Shown here in pieces: positions 1 to 6,223 of a DNA stretch of 11,823 nt. The stretch is from an uncultured Clostridia bacterium. GTDB taxonomy: Bacteria; Bacillota; Clostridia; Christensenellales; Aristaeellaceae. A program made the translations under genes and the position numbers. Location: the NCBI GenBank assembly GCA_934647305.1, contig CAKUFI010000080.1, positions 1 through 11,823 on the forward strand, given 5' to 3'. The notes beneath the pieces were generated by a model that saw only the letters and a list, made by a program, of their open reading frames with translations, did not search any database and was not told where the DNA came from. Numbering within the stretch: position 1 is the stretch's first letter; the number at the start of each line of letters is the position of its first letter.

Positions 1-10
1 ACCCGCTGCC

Positions 11-273
11 GCCGGATAGAACACGAACCCGGCCGCCATAGATTAGAGCGGCTGGCCGGGCAGTGCCCGGTTCCACCTGCTTCCGCCGGATAGAACACGA
101 ACCCGGCCGCCATAGATTAGAGCGGCTGGCCGGGCAGTGCCCGGTTCCACCTGCTTCCGCCGGATAGAACACGAACCCGGCCGCCATAGATTAGAGCGGC
201 TGGCCGGGCAGTGCCCGGTTCCACTTGCTTCCGCCGGATAGAACACGAACCCGGCCGCCATAAATCAGAGCGG
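11..273. repeat. 74-bp tandem repeat array, about 3.6 copies
   Basis: Units begin at 11, 85, 159 and 233, an exact 74-bp period. Copies 1 and 2 are identical, copy 3 differs at one base (C to T near its end), and copy 4 is truncated after about 41 bp with two substitutions. The ten bases before copy 1 match the end of a unit at 8 of 10 positions, so the array probably continues beyond the window. Each full unit has two inverted repeats: CCGGCCGC/GCGGCTGG (one G-U pair, 11-nt loop) and CCGGGC-AGT-GCCCGG. Because 74 is not a multiple of 3, open frames across it are incidental. It is not a CRISPR, since there are no unique spacers. Near-identity suggests recent expansion by slippage or recombination. 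Confidence 0.95.
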
Positions 274-281
274 CCGGGTTC
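247..281 (-). terminator. Perfect 12-bp hairpin at the end of the repeat array, possible terminator
   Basis: The truncated last repeat copy closes into a perfect inverted repeat, GAACCCGGCCGC (247-258) and GCGGCCGGGTTC (270-281), with an 11-nt loop. It lies about 30 bp past the stop of the minus-strand membrane protein gene, so it may end that transcript. On the minus strand the following bases (CGTGTTCTAT) are only mildly U-rich. On the plus strand TTCGATTTT follows, so it may work in both directions. Confidence 0.5.
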
Positions 282-311
282 TTCGATTTTCTGAGGCGGA
301 GGAGGTTGGCG

Positions 312-839
312 CTATTTGAGCGCGGTGCGGGGGGAGAGCAGGCCGTCCTTGCCGAAGCGGTCGTTGAGCGCGGTCTCGATGCCGGTCATGCAGCGGGTCA
401 TGCGCTCGGCGGCGTCGGCGGTGGACTGGCCCATGGAGATCTGCTTTTCGTAGGCAGCGACGGCCTCCTCGAAGCTCGAGTACAGCTCCGGGGTCAGCAC
501 GGCGTACTTTTCGCCGAAGGATTCGGTGAGCAGCGTGTTGAGCGTGCGCGCGGCGTACATGTGCTGCTGCATGCCGGGCAGTATGTCCTCGGCGATGGCG
601 GTATTGTTCTTGCGCGCCATGGCGTCGTACTGATTGAGCACCTGATTCATGTTGTCCTGTATGGAGACGGTCAGGGCCTCGCGCGTTTTGTCCAGGCGGC
701 GCAGGGCGTTCCCGCGGCTCACCAGCGCGAACACCGCGATAAGCAGCAGCGCGCAGGCTGCGGCCAGCTGCATGTACAGCCGGGTCTTTTTGGGAGAAAC
801 AGCGTAATTGCGTTTGGTTCTGCGCTTTAGAAATACCAT
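312..839 (-). CDS. Hypothetical single-pass membrane protein
   Basis: This is a 175-residue protein I do not recognise. A basic N-terminus (KRRTKR near residues 5-10, then KK at 17-18) precedes one hydrophobic segment at about 22-42, predicting N-in topology. Residues 43-175 are a mostly helical, polar extracytoplasmic part with heptad-like stretches, one Cys (about 150) and no obvious catalytic motif. LemA-type proteins share the layout of one TM plus an outer helical domain, but I see no clear LemA signature. I chose the ATG at 837-839 because AGGAGGC sits 5 nt upstream. An upstream ATG at 911 would add 24 residues without a ribosome site. It appears monocistronic, ending next to the tandem repeat. 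Confidence 0.7.
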   Translation of the reverse strand: MVFLKRRTKRNYAVSPKKTRLYMQLAAACALLLIAVFALVSRGNALRRLDKTREALTVSIQDNMNQVLNQYDAMARKNNTAIAEDILPGMQQHMYAARTLNTLLTESFGEKYAVLTPELYSSFEEAVAAYEKQISMGQSTADAAERMTRCMTGIETALNDRFGKDGLLSPRTALK

Positions 840-1093
840 GGGAAGCCTCCTGTAAAAGAAGTGTATAGACAGTGCGCCGCGGCGTACCCTTATGATACTA
901 TGCGACTGCACTCTTAAATATACGCGATGGACGCAAAAAATCCTGCTTTTCGGACGAAAAATGCCATTTTTTAGGGAAAAGGCTGGAAATGTAGGACTGA
1001 AAGAAGGCGGTTTTAGGGAACAAACGCCATGAAATGCAGAATATGGGCGGCGGAGCGGGCCTGAAAAAAGGAAAGGAGGGACGCGCGGGACGC
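840..1093. other. Intergenic region with a GC palindrome
   Basis: This stretch lies between the membrane protein gene and the terminator of the gene behind it. It must hold the membrane protein's promoter on the minus strand, but I find no convincing -35/-10 pair. The AT-rich part at 895-925 is the likeliest site. A loopless quasi-palindrome, GTGCGCCGCGGCGTAC (872-887), lies in the presumed leader and could be an operator. A 65-codon minus-strand frame across the region has low-complexity Pro/Phe-rich content and no ribosome site, and I do not regard it as a gene. Confidence 0.4.
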
Positions 1094-1128
1094 AAAAAAC
1101 TCCCTCCTGGACAGCGCCGGGAGGGAGT
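1094..1128 (-). terminator. Rho-independent terminator of the HTH-ADP-ribosylglycohydrolase gene
   Basis: Read on the minus strand, ACTCCCTCC pairs with GGAGGGAGT (9 bp, positions 1120-1128 and 1099-1107), followed by six T residues. It starts about 10 bp past the stop codon at 1138. Confidence 0.9.
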
Positions 1129-1137
1129 CGGGAAGCG

Positions 1138-2712
1138 TCAGGTGATGTCGCGCAGGGTCATTTCGATGCGGTCGTCGATTTCGACCGTGCCCACGCCGAA
1201 AATGGCGGTGTCCAGGCGGCCGTGAAGCGGTCTGGTCCACTCCTCGCCGATCGCCTGCCGGCCGCGGCACATGCCGATGACCGAGCCGATGGTCGCGCCG
1301 TTGCAGTCGGTGTCGAAGCCGGTCTGCACGGCCATGCAGATGGACTTGCCGTAGCCGCCGCGGCCGTAGAGCAGCGAGGCGGTCACGATCTCGGCATTTG
1401 AGATGGTGTGGCACCAGTCGTGGGTGCTGAACTCGTCCCAGCGGGCGTGGATGTGGGCGAAGCACTGCTCGGCGGGGGTGTTTTCTTCATAGTCGCGGAT
1501 GACCTCGGTCAGGTGCTTCATCAGGCGGGAGGCGCGCGGGATGAACTTCAGCGAGGCGTAGAGCGCGTCCTCCACGCTGTCTGTGCGCGCGGCCAGGGCC
1601 AGCAGCGCCGCCACCCACATTTCGCCGTAGACGCCGTTTTTGACGTGCGACACGCTCGCGTCGCGCCAGGCCATTTCCGCGGCGGTCTCGGGGCGGCCGG
1701 GGTTGATGTAGCCGAAATAGTCCGCGCGGATCTGCGCGCCGATCCACTCGCGATAGGGGTTCTTGTGCACGGCCGAGGCGGGCGGCGTGAAGCCCTTGAC
1801 AAAGTTGATGAAGGCGACGCGCTCGGCGGTGCAGTAGGCGTTTTTGGGCTGACTGTCCAGCCACATGCGGCTCACGTCGTATGGCGTGAAGTCGCGGCCG
1901 TATTTGCGGATCAGCTCCTGATAGAGCACGGTGTAGTTGGTGTCGTCGTCAGCGGGGGCGCAGGGGATGGTATCGGCGTAGCAGCGGGTGGCCAGCGGGT
2001 AGTTGGTCGCCTGCAGGAGCTCGTCAGTCAGCTCGGCGCGCAGGATGTAGCGGCGCATGGGGTAGTTGCCGGTCGCCTTGAGCAGGGCGGTCAGCTCGGG
2101 CGTGCGAATGCCCTCGACCGTCTTGCCCAGCAGGCATCCGCAGATGCGCCCGTACCACGCGCCCGCGATTCGCTCGCGCATCGTCTCCGCGGCGACGGGC
2201 TGGTCGGCAGGCCGGTCTTCCGCCCACTGCGCGCGGATACCCTCGTAGTCGGACGGCTCCGCGAACGGGTAGTCGGGCGCCTGATCCGCGCCGGTCGTCA
2301 GGTCGAACAGCACGTCGGCCATGCGCTCCTTGAACTCGCCGCGCGGCATGCGTCGGACCTGCTCAAACAGCTCCTGATACGCCGCGATGTCTCGCCCCTC
2401 CTGCACCGACTGCGTGTACTCCACCCGCAGCTGCTCGGGGTAGGACTCGTCGTCCGGCACGCAGGCGTACTCGGGCAGCAGCCGAACGCGCTTCTGCTCC
2501 TCCAGCAGCCGGTCGCTGCGGTCCAGCACCAGCTCATCCAGCGACACCGAAAACCGCTTCGACAGCAGCGCCAGCTTCTCCAGCGTGGGGGCGTAGGCGT
2601 CGCTTTCCCACTTCTGCACCGCCTGGAACGACACGCCGCACGCTTCCGCCAGCTCCGCCTGCGTCATCTTTTCCGCCATCCGCAGCTTGCGGATTTTTTC
2701 TCCCAGTTTCAT
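1138..2712 (-). CDS. XRE-family HTH / ADP-ribosylglycohydrolase fusion protein
   Basis: This 524-residue protein joins two domains. Residues 1-65 are an XRE/Cro-type helix-turn-helix (MTQAELAEACGVSFQAVQKW at about 16-35, then a third helix and the SVSLDELV end). Residues 66-178 are a charged linker. Residues 179-515 are an ADP-ribosylglycohydrolase-type domain: RIAGAWYGRICGCLLGKTVEG (the family's N-terminal Gly-rich helix), the acidic ADDDT motif at 254-258 and GFDTDCNGAT at 465-474, which should supply the metal-binding Asp residues. The family removes ADP-ribose from proteins or small molecules; the substrate here is unknown. I chose the ATG at 2710-2712 because GGGAGGT lies 7 nt upstream, while a TTG two codons earlier sits too close to that site. 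It is monocistronic with its own terminator. I infer a regulator that senses or hydrolyses an ADP-ribosyl compound. Confidence 0.9.
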   Translation of the reverse strand: MKLGEKIRKLRMAEKMTQAELAEACGVSFQAVQKWESDAYAPTLEKLALLSKRFSVSLDELVLDRSDRLLEEQKRVRLLPEYACVPDDESYPEQLRVEYTQSVQEGRDIAAYQELFEQVRRMPRGEFKERMADVLFDLTTGADQAPDYPFAEPSDYEGIRAQWAEDRPADQPVAAETMRERIAGAWYGRICGCLLGKTVEGIRTPELTALLKATGNYPMRRYILRAELTDELLQATNYPLATRCYADTIPCAPADDDTNYTVLYQELIRKYGRDFTPYDVSRMWLDSQPKNAYCTAERVAFINFVKGFTPPASAVHKNPYREWIGAQIRADYFGYINPGRPETAAEMAWRDASVSHVKNGVYGEMWVAALLALAARTDSVEDALYASLKFIPRASRLMKHLTEVIRDYEENTPAEQCFAHIHARWDEFSTHDWCHTISNAEIVTASLLYGRGGYGKSICMAVQTGFDTDCNGATIGSVIGMCRGRQAIGEEWTRPLHGRLDTAIFGVGTVEIDDRIEMTLRDIT

Positions 2713-2738
2713 AGGCAAGACCTCCCGTGTTTTTTTCT

Positions 2739-2752
2739 ATACTGTACTGTAT
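2739..2752. promoter_or_regulatory. Quasi-palindromic operator candidate
   Basis: ATACTGTACTGTAT is symmetric except at two positions (pattern ATACnGTACnGTAT). It overlaps the predicted -10 element of the HTH fusion gene, 27 bp before its start codon. This is the size and place expected for an XRE-type autorepressor site. Binding by this particular protein is inference. Confidence 0.5.
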
Positions 2753-2774
2753 CACATTCCTCGCCGCCGGGCAA
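2746..2774 (-). promoter_or_regulatory. Putative promoter of the HTH-ADP-ribosylglycohydrolase gene
   Basis: On the minus strand TTGCCC (2769-2774) and TACAGT (2746-2751) are separated by exactly 17 bp, each matching 4 of 6 consensus bases. The -10 element overlaps the dyad at 2739-2752. The start codon is about 34 bp downstream. Confidence 0.5.
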
Positions 2775-2789
2775 GCAATCCCAGGTTGT

Positions 2790-2843
2790 AAAAAACACGC
2801 GGGGATGGGAAAGGGACGCATTGCGCCCCCTCCCCGCCCGCGC
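2790..2843 (-). terminator. Terminator of the aspartate kinase gene
   Basis: On the minus strand, G-rich CGCGGGCGGGGAGGGGGCGC pairs imperfectly with GCGTCCCTTTCCCATCCCCG, followed by TGTTTTTT (poly-A at 2790-2795 on the plus strand). Its inner part (GGGGCGC-AAT-GCGTCCC, with one mismatch) resembles the GC-rich repeat elements elsewhere in the window, so it may be a recruited copy. Confidence 0.7.
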
Positions 2844-2846
2844 CGC

Positions 2847-3995
2847 TCACAGGTCGCCCGCCGCGAGCGCCGTGATGGCGGCGTGCAGCTCGGCCTCGGG
2901 CAGGGCGAGCCGCAGCGCCGACGCGTCCTGGGCGCCGGAAAACAGCCGCGGGACGATTCCTGCCTGGGCAAGGCGGGCAAATACCTGCGAAAAATCGGCG
3001 GGGGAGAGCCGTCCGATCAGCGTCAGCCGCGCCCATCCCGCCTGCGCGCCGGGAAGCGCCTCGTCGGTCAGGCAGATCAGATCGCCGCCCTCCTGGCCGA
3101 TCAGCTCGCAGCGGGGAACGCGCGCGCCGGCCTTCAGGCGCAGCAGGTACCTTCCGCCCCGACCGGCCAGCGCAGTCAGACCCGGCCCGCCCGCCTCGGA
3201 GGTGACGCAGGTGCCGCCCGCCTCGGGCGCGAAGGTATTGCGTATGTGCATCGGGATACCCGCGCGCTGAACCGGGTCGAGCGCGCTTTCGTGGATCACC
3301 TGCGCCCCGGCCTCAGCCAGCGCGCGCAGCTCGTCGTAGTGCATTCGCTCGATGCGCGGCGCGTCGGGAACCACCCGCGGATCGGCCCTGCGCACGCCGC
3401 ACACGTCTGTCCAGTTTTCGTAGACTTGCGCCCCGATCGCCTCGGCCGCCAGCGCGCCGGTGATGTCCGAACCGCCCCGGGGGAACAGGCAGATTTCGCC
3501 GTCCGGCTTCGCACCGTAAAAGCCGGGCAGCACTATGCCGCCCTCGCCTGCCGAGATCGCCTCGCGCAGCCGGAAGAGCGTCTCCCGCTCGAGCAGCCGC
3601 CCCTTCGCGTCGAAGCGGATCACCTGCGCCGCGTCCACGAACCGCCACCCCAGGTATGCGGCCAGCAGGCGCGCGCACATCGCCTCGCCCCGGCTCGCGG
3701 CATAGGCCGAGTGCGTCATAAGGCGCGGGTCGGGCTTGTCGGGCGGCGGCAGGCCCAGCTCCTTTGCGATCCGGTCAAACCGCGCCCAGGCCCGCCTGAA
3801 CCGGCCGCTCATCAGCAGGTCGGTGACCTTCTCGTCGTCCTCCCGCCGTTTCCCAGGCGCGGAAACCACCGCCACGCACCGCGTGGGGTCGCTTTGCAGC
3901 AGTCCGGCCGCCCGGCGAAAGCACATGCCGCCGGATAGCGACGTGCCGCCGAATTTCGCCACCTTCACATCCAAGGGACATCCCTCCGATCGCAT
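2847..3995 (-). CDS. lysC: Aspartate kinase, monofunctional
   Basis: Aspartate kinase phosphorylates L-aspartate with ATP, the first step toward lysine, threonine, methionine and diaminopimelate. The 382-residue product shows KFGGTSL (14-20), VVSAPG (43-48), SRGE (101-104), RGGSDITGA (173-181), WTDVCGVRRADPR (195-207) and YDELRALAEAGAQVIHESA (220-238), the usual kinase-domain order. The C-terminal region from about 270 is the two-ACT regulatory part, short and weakly conserved, with the second ACT near 325-380. Length is slightly below the usual 400-450. The ATG at 3993-3995 has GGAGGG 6 nt upstream. A TTG at 3972-3974 also has GGAGGG 7 nt upstream and would give a start closer to typical aspartate kinases (MDVKVAKFGG). 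It is divergent from the ACT-UPF0210 pair. Confidence 0.93.
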   Translation of the reverse strand: MRSEGCPLDVKVAKFGGTSLSGGMCFRRAAGLLQSDPTRCVAVVSAPGKRREDDEKVTDLLMSGRFRRAWARFDRIAKELGLPPPDKPDPRLMTHSAYAASRGEAMCARLLAAYLGWRFVDAAQVIRFDAKGRLLERETLFRLREAISAGEGGIVLPGFYGAKPDGEICLFPRGGSDITGALAAEAIGAQVYENWTDVCGVRRADPRVVPDAPRIERMHYDELRALAEAGAQVIHESALDPVQRAGIPMHIRNTFAPEAGGTCVTSEAGGPGLTALAGRGGRYLLRLKAGARVPRCELIGQEGGDLICLTDEALPGAQAGWARLTLIGRLSPADFSQVFARLAQAGIVPRLFSGAQDASALRLALPEAELHAAITALAAGDL

Positions 3996-4054
3996 GCATT
4001 ACCCTCCAGACTATGGAAAAGCGTGCGGCAAGGTGAATGTCCGCGACATACGGA

Positions 4055-4083
4055 CTTATAAATGCTGAGCGCGTGCCTGTCCA
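4055..4083 (-). promoter_or_regulatory. Sigma-A promoter of the aspartate kinase gene
   Basis: On the minus strand TGGACA (4078-4083, 5 of 6) and TATAAG (4055-4060, 5 of 6) are separated by 17 bp. Transcription would begin near 4048, giving a leader of about 50 nt, too short for a lysine riboswitch or T-box. Confidence 0.75.
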
Positions 4084-4135
4084 TGCTTCGAGGACATTTA
4101 ACGCGCCGAACTCGCCAAAATTCCACCGGATGCAC

Positions 4136-4164
4136 TTGCAATCGCGCCCGCATGCTGGTACAAT
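4136..4164 (+). promoter_or_regulatory. Sigma-A promoter of the ACT-UPF0210 operon
   Basis: TTGCAA (4136-4141) and TACAAT (4159-4164) are separated by 17 bp, with a short leader of about 28 nt before the start codon. It is back to back with the aspartate kinase promoter, and the -35 boxes are about 52 bp apart. Confidence 0.8.
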
Positions 4165-4198
4165 AGGCTCAAGTAAAAAAGCGGGAGGAAGACGTCAT

Positions 4199-4468
4199 AT
4201 GAAGGCCATCATTACCGTGCTGGGCACCGACCGTCCCGGCATCATTGCCGAGGTCAGCGCCAAGCTGTACGAGCACAACATCAACATCCTGGACATCAGC
4301 CAGACCATTCTTCAGAACTACTTCACCATGGTCATGCTGGTCGACCTGACCGGCATGAAGGCCAGCTACAAGGAAATGACCGACGTGCTCAACCGGACGG
4401 CCGAGGCGATCGGCGTGGAAATCCGCATGCAGCGCAGCGAGATCTTCGACGCGATGCACCGCGCGTGA
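4199..4468 (+). CDS. ACT domain-containing protein, UPF0237 family
   Basis: The 89-residue product is almost entirely one ACT domain of the GcvR-like/UPF0237 type, beginning KAIITVLGTDRPGIIAEVSA, where the conserved D-x-P-G-I turn forms the amino-acid-binding loop in related ACT domains. The second half has the expected strand (FTMVMLVDL) and second helix. No catalytic domain is attached, so a small-molecule sensing or subunit role is likely; the ligand is not known. The ATG at 4199 follows GGGAGGAA with good spacing. It stops 9 nt before the UPF0210 gene, and this pairing is conserved in many bacteria and some archaea. Confidence 0.93.
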   Translation: MKAIITVLGTDRPGIIAEVSAKLYEHNINILDISQTILQNYFTMVMLVDLTGMKASYKEMTDVLNRTAEAIGVEIRMQRSEIFDAMHRA

Positions 4469-4477
4469 GGTGACGAT

Positions 4478-5821
4478 ATGCTCAACACAACCGACATTCT
4501 CTCCACCATCGACATGATCCGCGAGCAGAAGCTGGACATCCGCACCATCACGATGGGCATCTCCCTGCTCGAGTGCATCGGCAGCGACACTCCGCGCCGG
4601 GTGTACGACCTGATTACCCGCCGCGCCGAGCGCCTGGTGCAGACCGGCGAGGACATTGAAAACGAGTTTGGCATCCCGATTGTCAACAAGCGCATCTCGG
4701 TGACCCCGGTGGCGCTGCTGCTGGCGGGCGGCTGCGATCCGGTGGACGTCGCCCGGGCGCTCGACCGCGCGGCTGAGACCACCGGCGTGAATTTCGTGGG
4801 CGGCTATTCCGCGCTGGTTCAGAAGGGCGCGACGAAGGCCGACCTGCGCCTGATTCACTCCATTCCCGAGGCGCTGGCCGAGACCACCCGCGTCTGCTCC
4901 TCAGTCAATATCGGCTCCACCCGCGCCGGCATCAACATGGACGCGGTGAAGCTGATGGGCGAGATCATGGTCAGGACGACCGAGGCCACCCTGCCCACCG
5001 GCGGCCTGGGCTGCTCCAAGCTGGTGGTGTTTGCCAACGCGGTCGAGGACAACCCGTTCATGGCGGGCGCGTTCCACGGCGTGGGCGAGGGCGACGCGGC
5101 CATCAACGTGGGCGTGAGCGGCCCGGGCGTGGTCAAGCGCGCGCTGGAGCAGGTCAAGGGCGAGCCGTTCGACGTGGTGGCCGAAACCATCAAGAAGACC
5201 GCCTTCAAGATCACCCGCATGGGCCAGCTGGTGGCGATGGAGGCCAGCCGCCGCCTGGACGTGCCCTTCGGCATCGTCGACCTGTCCCTGGCCCCGACGC
5301 CCTACGTGGGCGACTCGGTGGCGCATATCCTGGAGGAGATGGGCCTTGAGACCTGCGGCACGCACGGCACCACCGCCGCGCTCATGCTGCTCAACGACGC
5401 GGTCAAAAAGGGCGGCGTGATGGCCAGCTCGGCCGTGGGCGGTCTGTCGGGCGCGTTCATCCCGGTCAGCGAGGACATCGGCATGATCGAGGCCGCCGCC
5501 AAGGGCACGCTCACCCTCGAAAAGCTCGAGGCCATGACCTGCGTCTGCTCGGTCGGCCTGGACATGATCGCCGTGCCCGGCGACACCCCTGCCGCCACCC
5601 TGTCGGCCATCCTGGCGGACGAGGCGGCCATCGGCGTGATCAACCAGAAGACCACCGCCGTGCGCCTGATTCCCGCCATCGGCAAGAAGGTGGGCGACTG
5701 GGTCGAGTTCGGCGGACTGTTCGGCCGCGCGCCGGTCATGCCCGTGCATCCCGAATCCTCCCAGGCCTTTATCGACCGCGGCGGACGCATCCCCGCCCCG
5801 CTCAACAGCCTGAAGAACTGA
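4478..5821 (+). CDS. PFL family protein, UPF0210 (DUF711)
   Basis: This 447-residue protein has the full usual length of UPF0210, a family distantly related in fold to pyruvate formate-lyase/ribonucleotide reductase barrels but with no demonstrated reaction. The start LNTTDILSTIDMIREQKLDI is typical, as are the ITMGISLLECI segment, SVNIGSTRAGINMDAVKLMG, and SVGLDMIAVPGD near residue 360. I see no glycyl-radical motif (RVxGY) near the C-terminus, so it should not be a radical enzyme of the PFL type. GAGGTG overlaps the stop of the ACT gene and serves as its ribosome site, so the two are translationally linked. A terminator follows at once. Confidence 0.93.
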   Translation: MLNTTDILSTIDMIREQKLDIRTITMGISLLECIGSDTPRRVYDLITRRAERLVQTGEDIENEFGIPIVNKRISVTPVALLLAGGCDPVDVARALDRAAETTGVNFVGGYSALVQKGATKADLRLIHSIPEALAETTRVCSSVNIGSTRAGINMDAVKLMGEIMVRTTEATLPTGGLGCSKLVVFANAVEDNPFMAGAFHGVGEGDAAINVGVSGPGVVKRALEQVKGEPFDVVAETIKKTAFKITRMGQLVAMEASRRLDVPFGIVDLSLAPTPYVGDSVAHILEEMGLETCGTHGTTAALMLLNDAVKKGGVMASSAVGGLSGAFIPVSEDIGMIEAAAKGTLTLEKLEAMTCVCSVGLDMIAVPGDTPAATLSAILADEAAIGVINQKTTAVRLIPAIGKKVGDWVEFGGLFGRAPVMPVHPESSQAFIDRGGRIPAPLNSLKN

Positions 5822-5829
5822 TCAGGACA

Positions 5830-5860
5830 AGCGCTCCGCAGCATAACGCGGGGCGCTTTT
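5830..5860 (+). terminator. Terminator of the ACT-UPF0210 operon
   Basis: AGCGCTCCGC pairs with GCGGGGCGCT (10 bp, one G-U pair) around an 8-nt loop, and the final T begins a run of four. It lies 8 bp after the UPF0210 stop codon. Confidence 0.88.
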
Positions 5861-5985
5861 CAGCTGCATTGGTCGTGGGGCGCTTTAAACATGCCTGATA
5901 GAAGTGCTTTTCGGCGGGTTTCTGTCCAGTTTTCAGCCGCCCGCCGCCTTTGACCCGCAGTGTCACGTCCGCCACAAACGAGTAC

Positions 5986-6085
5986 GCCGGGACGCGCCGG
6001 CTGCGCCGGCGCGTCCCGGCCTCCCGGGGAGGGCGTGCTGAACGCCCGCGCCTCCCCGCACCCCACCCACAGGCCTGATGGCCTG
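5986..6085 (+). repeat. GC-rich multi-hairpin element, copy 1
   Basis: Three modules occur in order. First is a perfect 16-bp hairpin with a TGC loop (5986-6001 with 6005-6020). Second is a GGGGAGG...CCTCCCC hairpin with an inner GGGCG/CGCCC stem (6026-6057), followed by the C-tract GCACCCCACCC. Third is the hairpin CAGGCC-TGAT-GGCCTG (6070-6085). The same order of hairpin, G-rich hairpin and GCACCCC tract appears at 6451-6526 (inverted) and 10941-11033. It lies between the UPF0210 terminator and the HMA-like gene. The 120 bp before it (5862-5985) hold nothing I can name. Confidence 0.75.
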
Positions 6086-6089
6086 CAGG

Positions 6090-6142
6090 GAAGCGATTCC
6101 CCCGAGGGGAATCGCATTGGACGGGCGGCTGCGGCCGCCCGT
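6090..6142 (+). repeat. REP-like double-hairpin element, copy 1
   Basis: Two adjacent palindromes: GCGATTCCCC-CGA-GGGGAATCGC (6093-6115) and ACGGGCGGC-TGCG-GCCGCCCGT (6121-6142), separated by ATTGG. An inverted copy with the same order and spacing is at 11678-11728. With the element just before it, positions 5986-6142 form a run of five hairpins. Confidence 0.85.
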
Positions 6143-6223
6143 GCCGGAGCGAAACGCTGCTGCCTCGAGCGCTATGCGGCGTATGTACGGACGCTTTTTT
6201 GGGCAGACTGCTTCCGGAGGTGT

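Noticed and set aside
43..261. 72-residue open frame with repeated peptide in the tandem array
   Set aside because: It is the translation of a 74-bp DNA repeat whose period is not a multiple of three; it has no ribosome site and moves between frames.
11..273. CRISPR array
   Set aside because: Units are contiguous and near-identical over their full length, with no unique spacers and no cas genes.
898..1095. 65-codon minus-strand frame between genes
   Set aside because: Low-complexity, Pro/Phe-rich, no Shine-Dalgarno and no recognisable fold.
1408..3270. 620-codon plus-strand open frame antisense to the HTH fusion and lysC
   Set aside because: GC-rich third positions on the opposite strand create long antisense frames. 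It crosses a promoter, a terminator and two genes whose products are clear homologues of known families.
4007..4054. Lysine riboswitch or T-box before lysC
   Set aside because: The predicted leader is only about 50 nt, too short for either, and contains no terminator.
4478..5821. Pyruvate formate-lyase or other glycyl-radical enzyme
   Set aside because: Family naming suggests it, but the C-terminal glycyl-radical motif is absent and no activase gene is present.
6173..6200. Terminator before the HMA-like gene (six T residues at 6195-6200)
   Set aside because: The only stem before the T-run is 4 bp (GCGT/ACGC), too weak to call.
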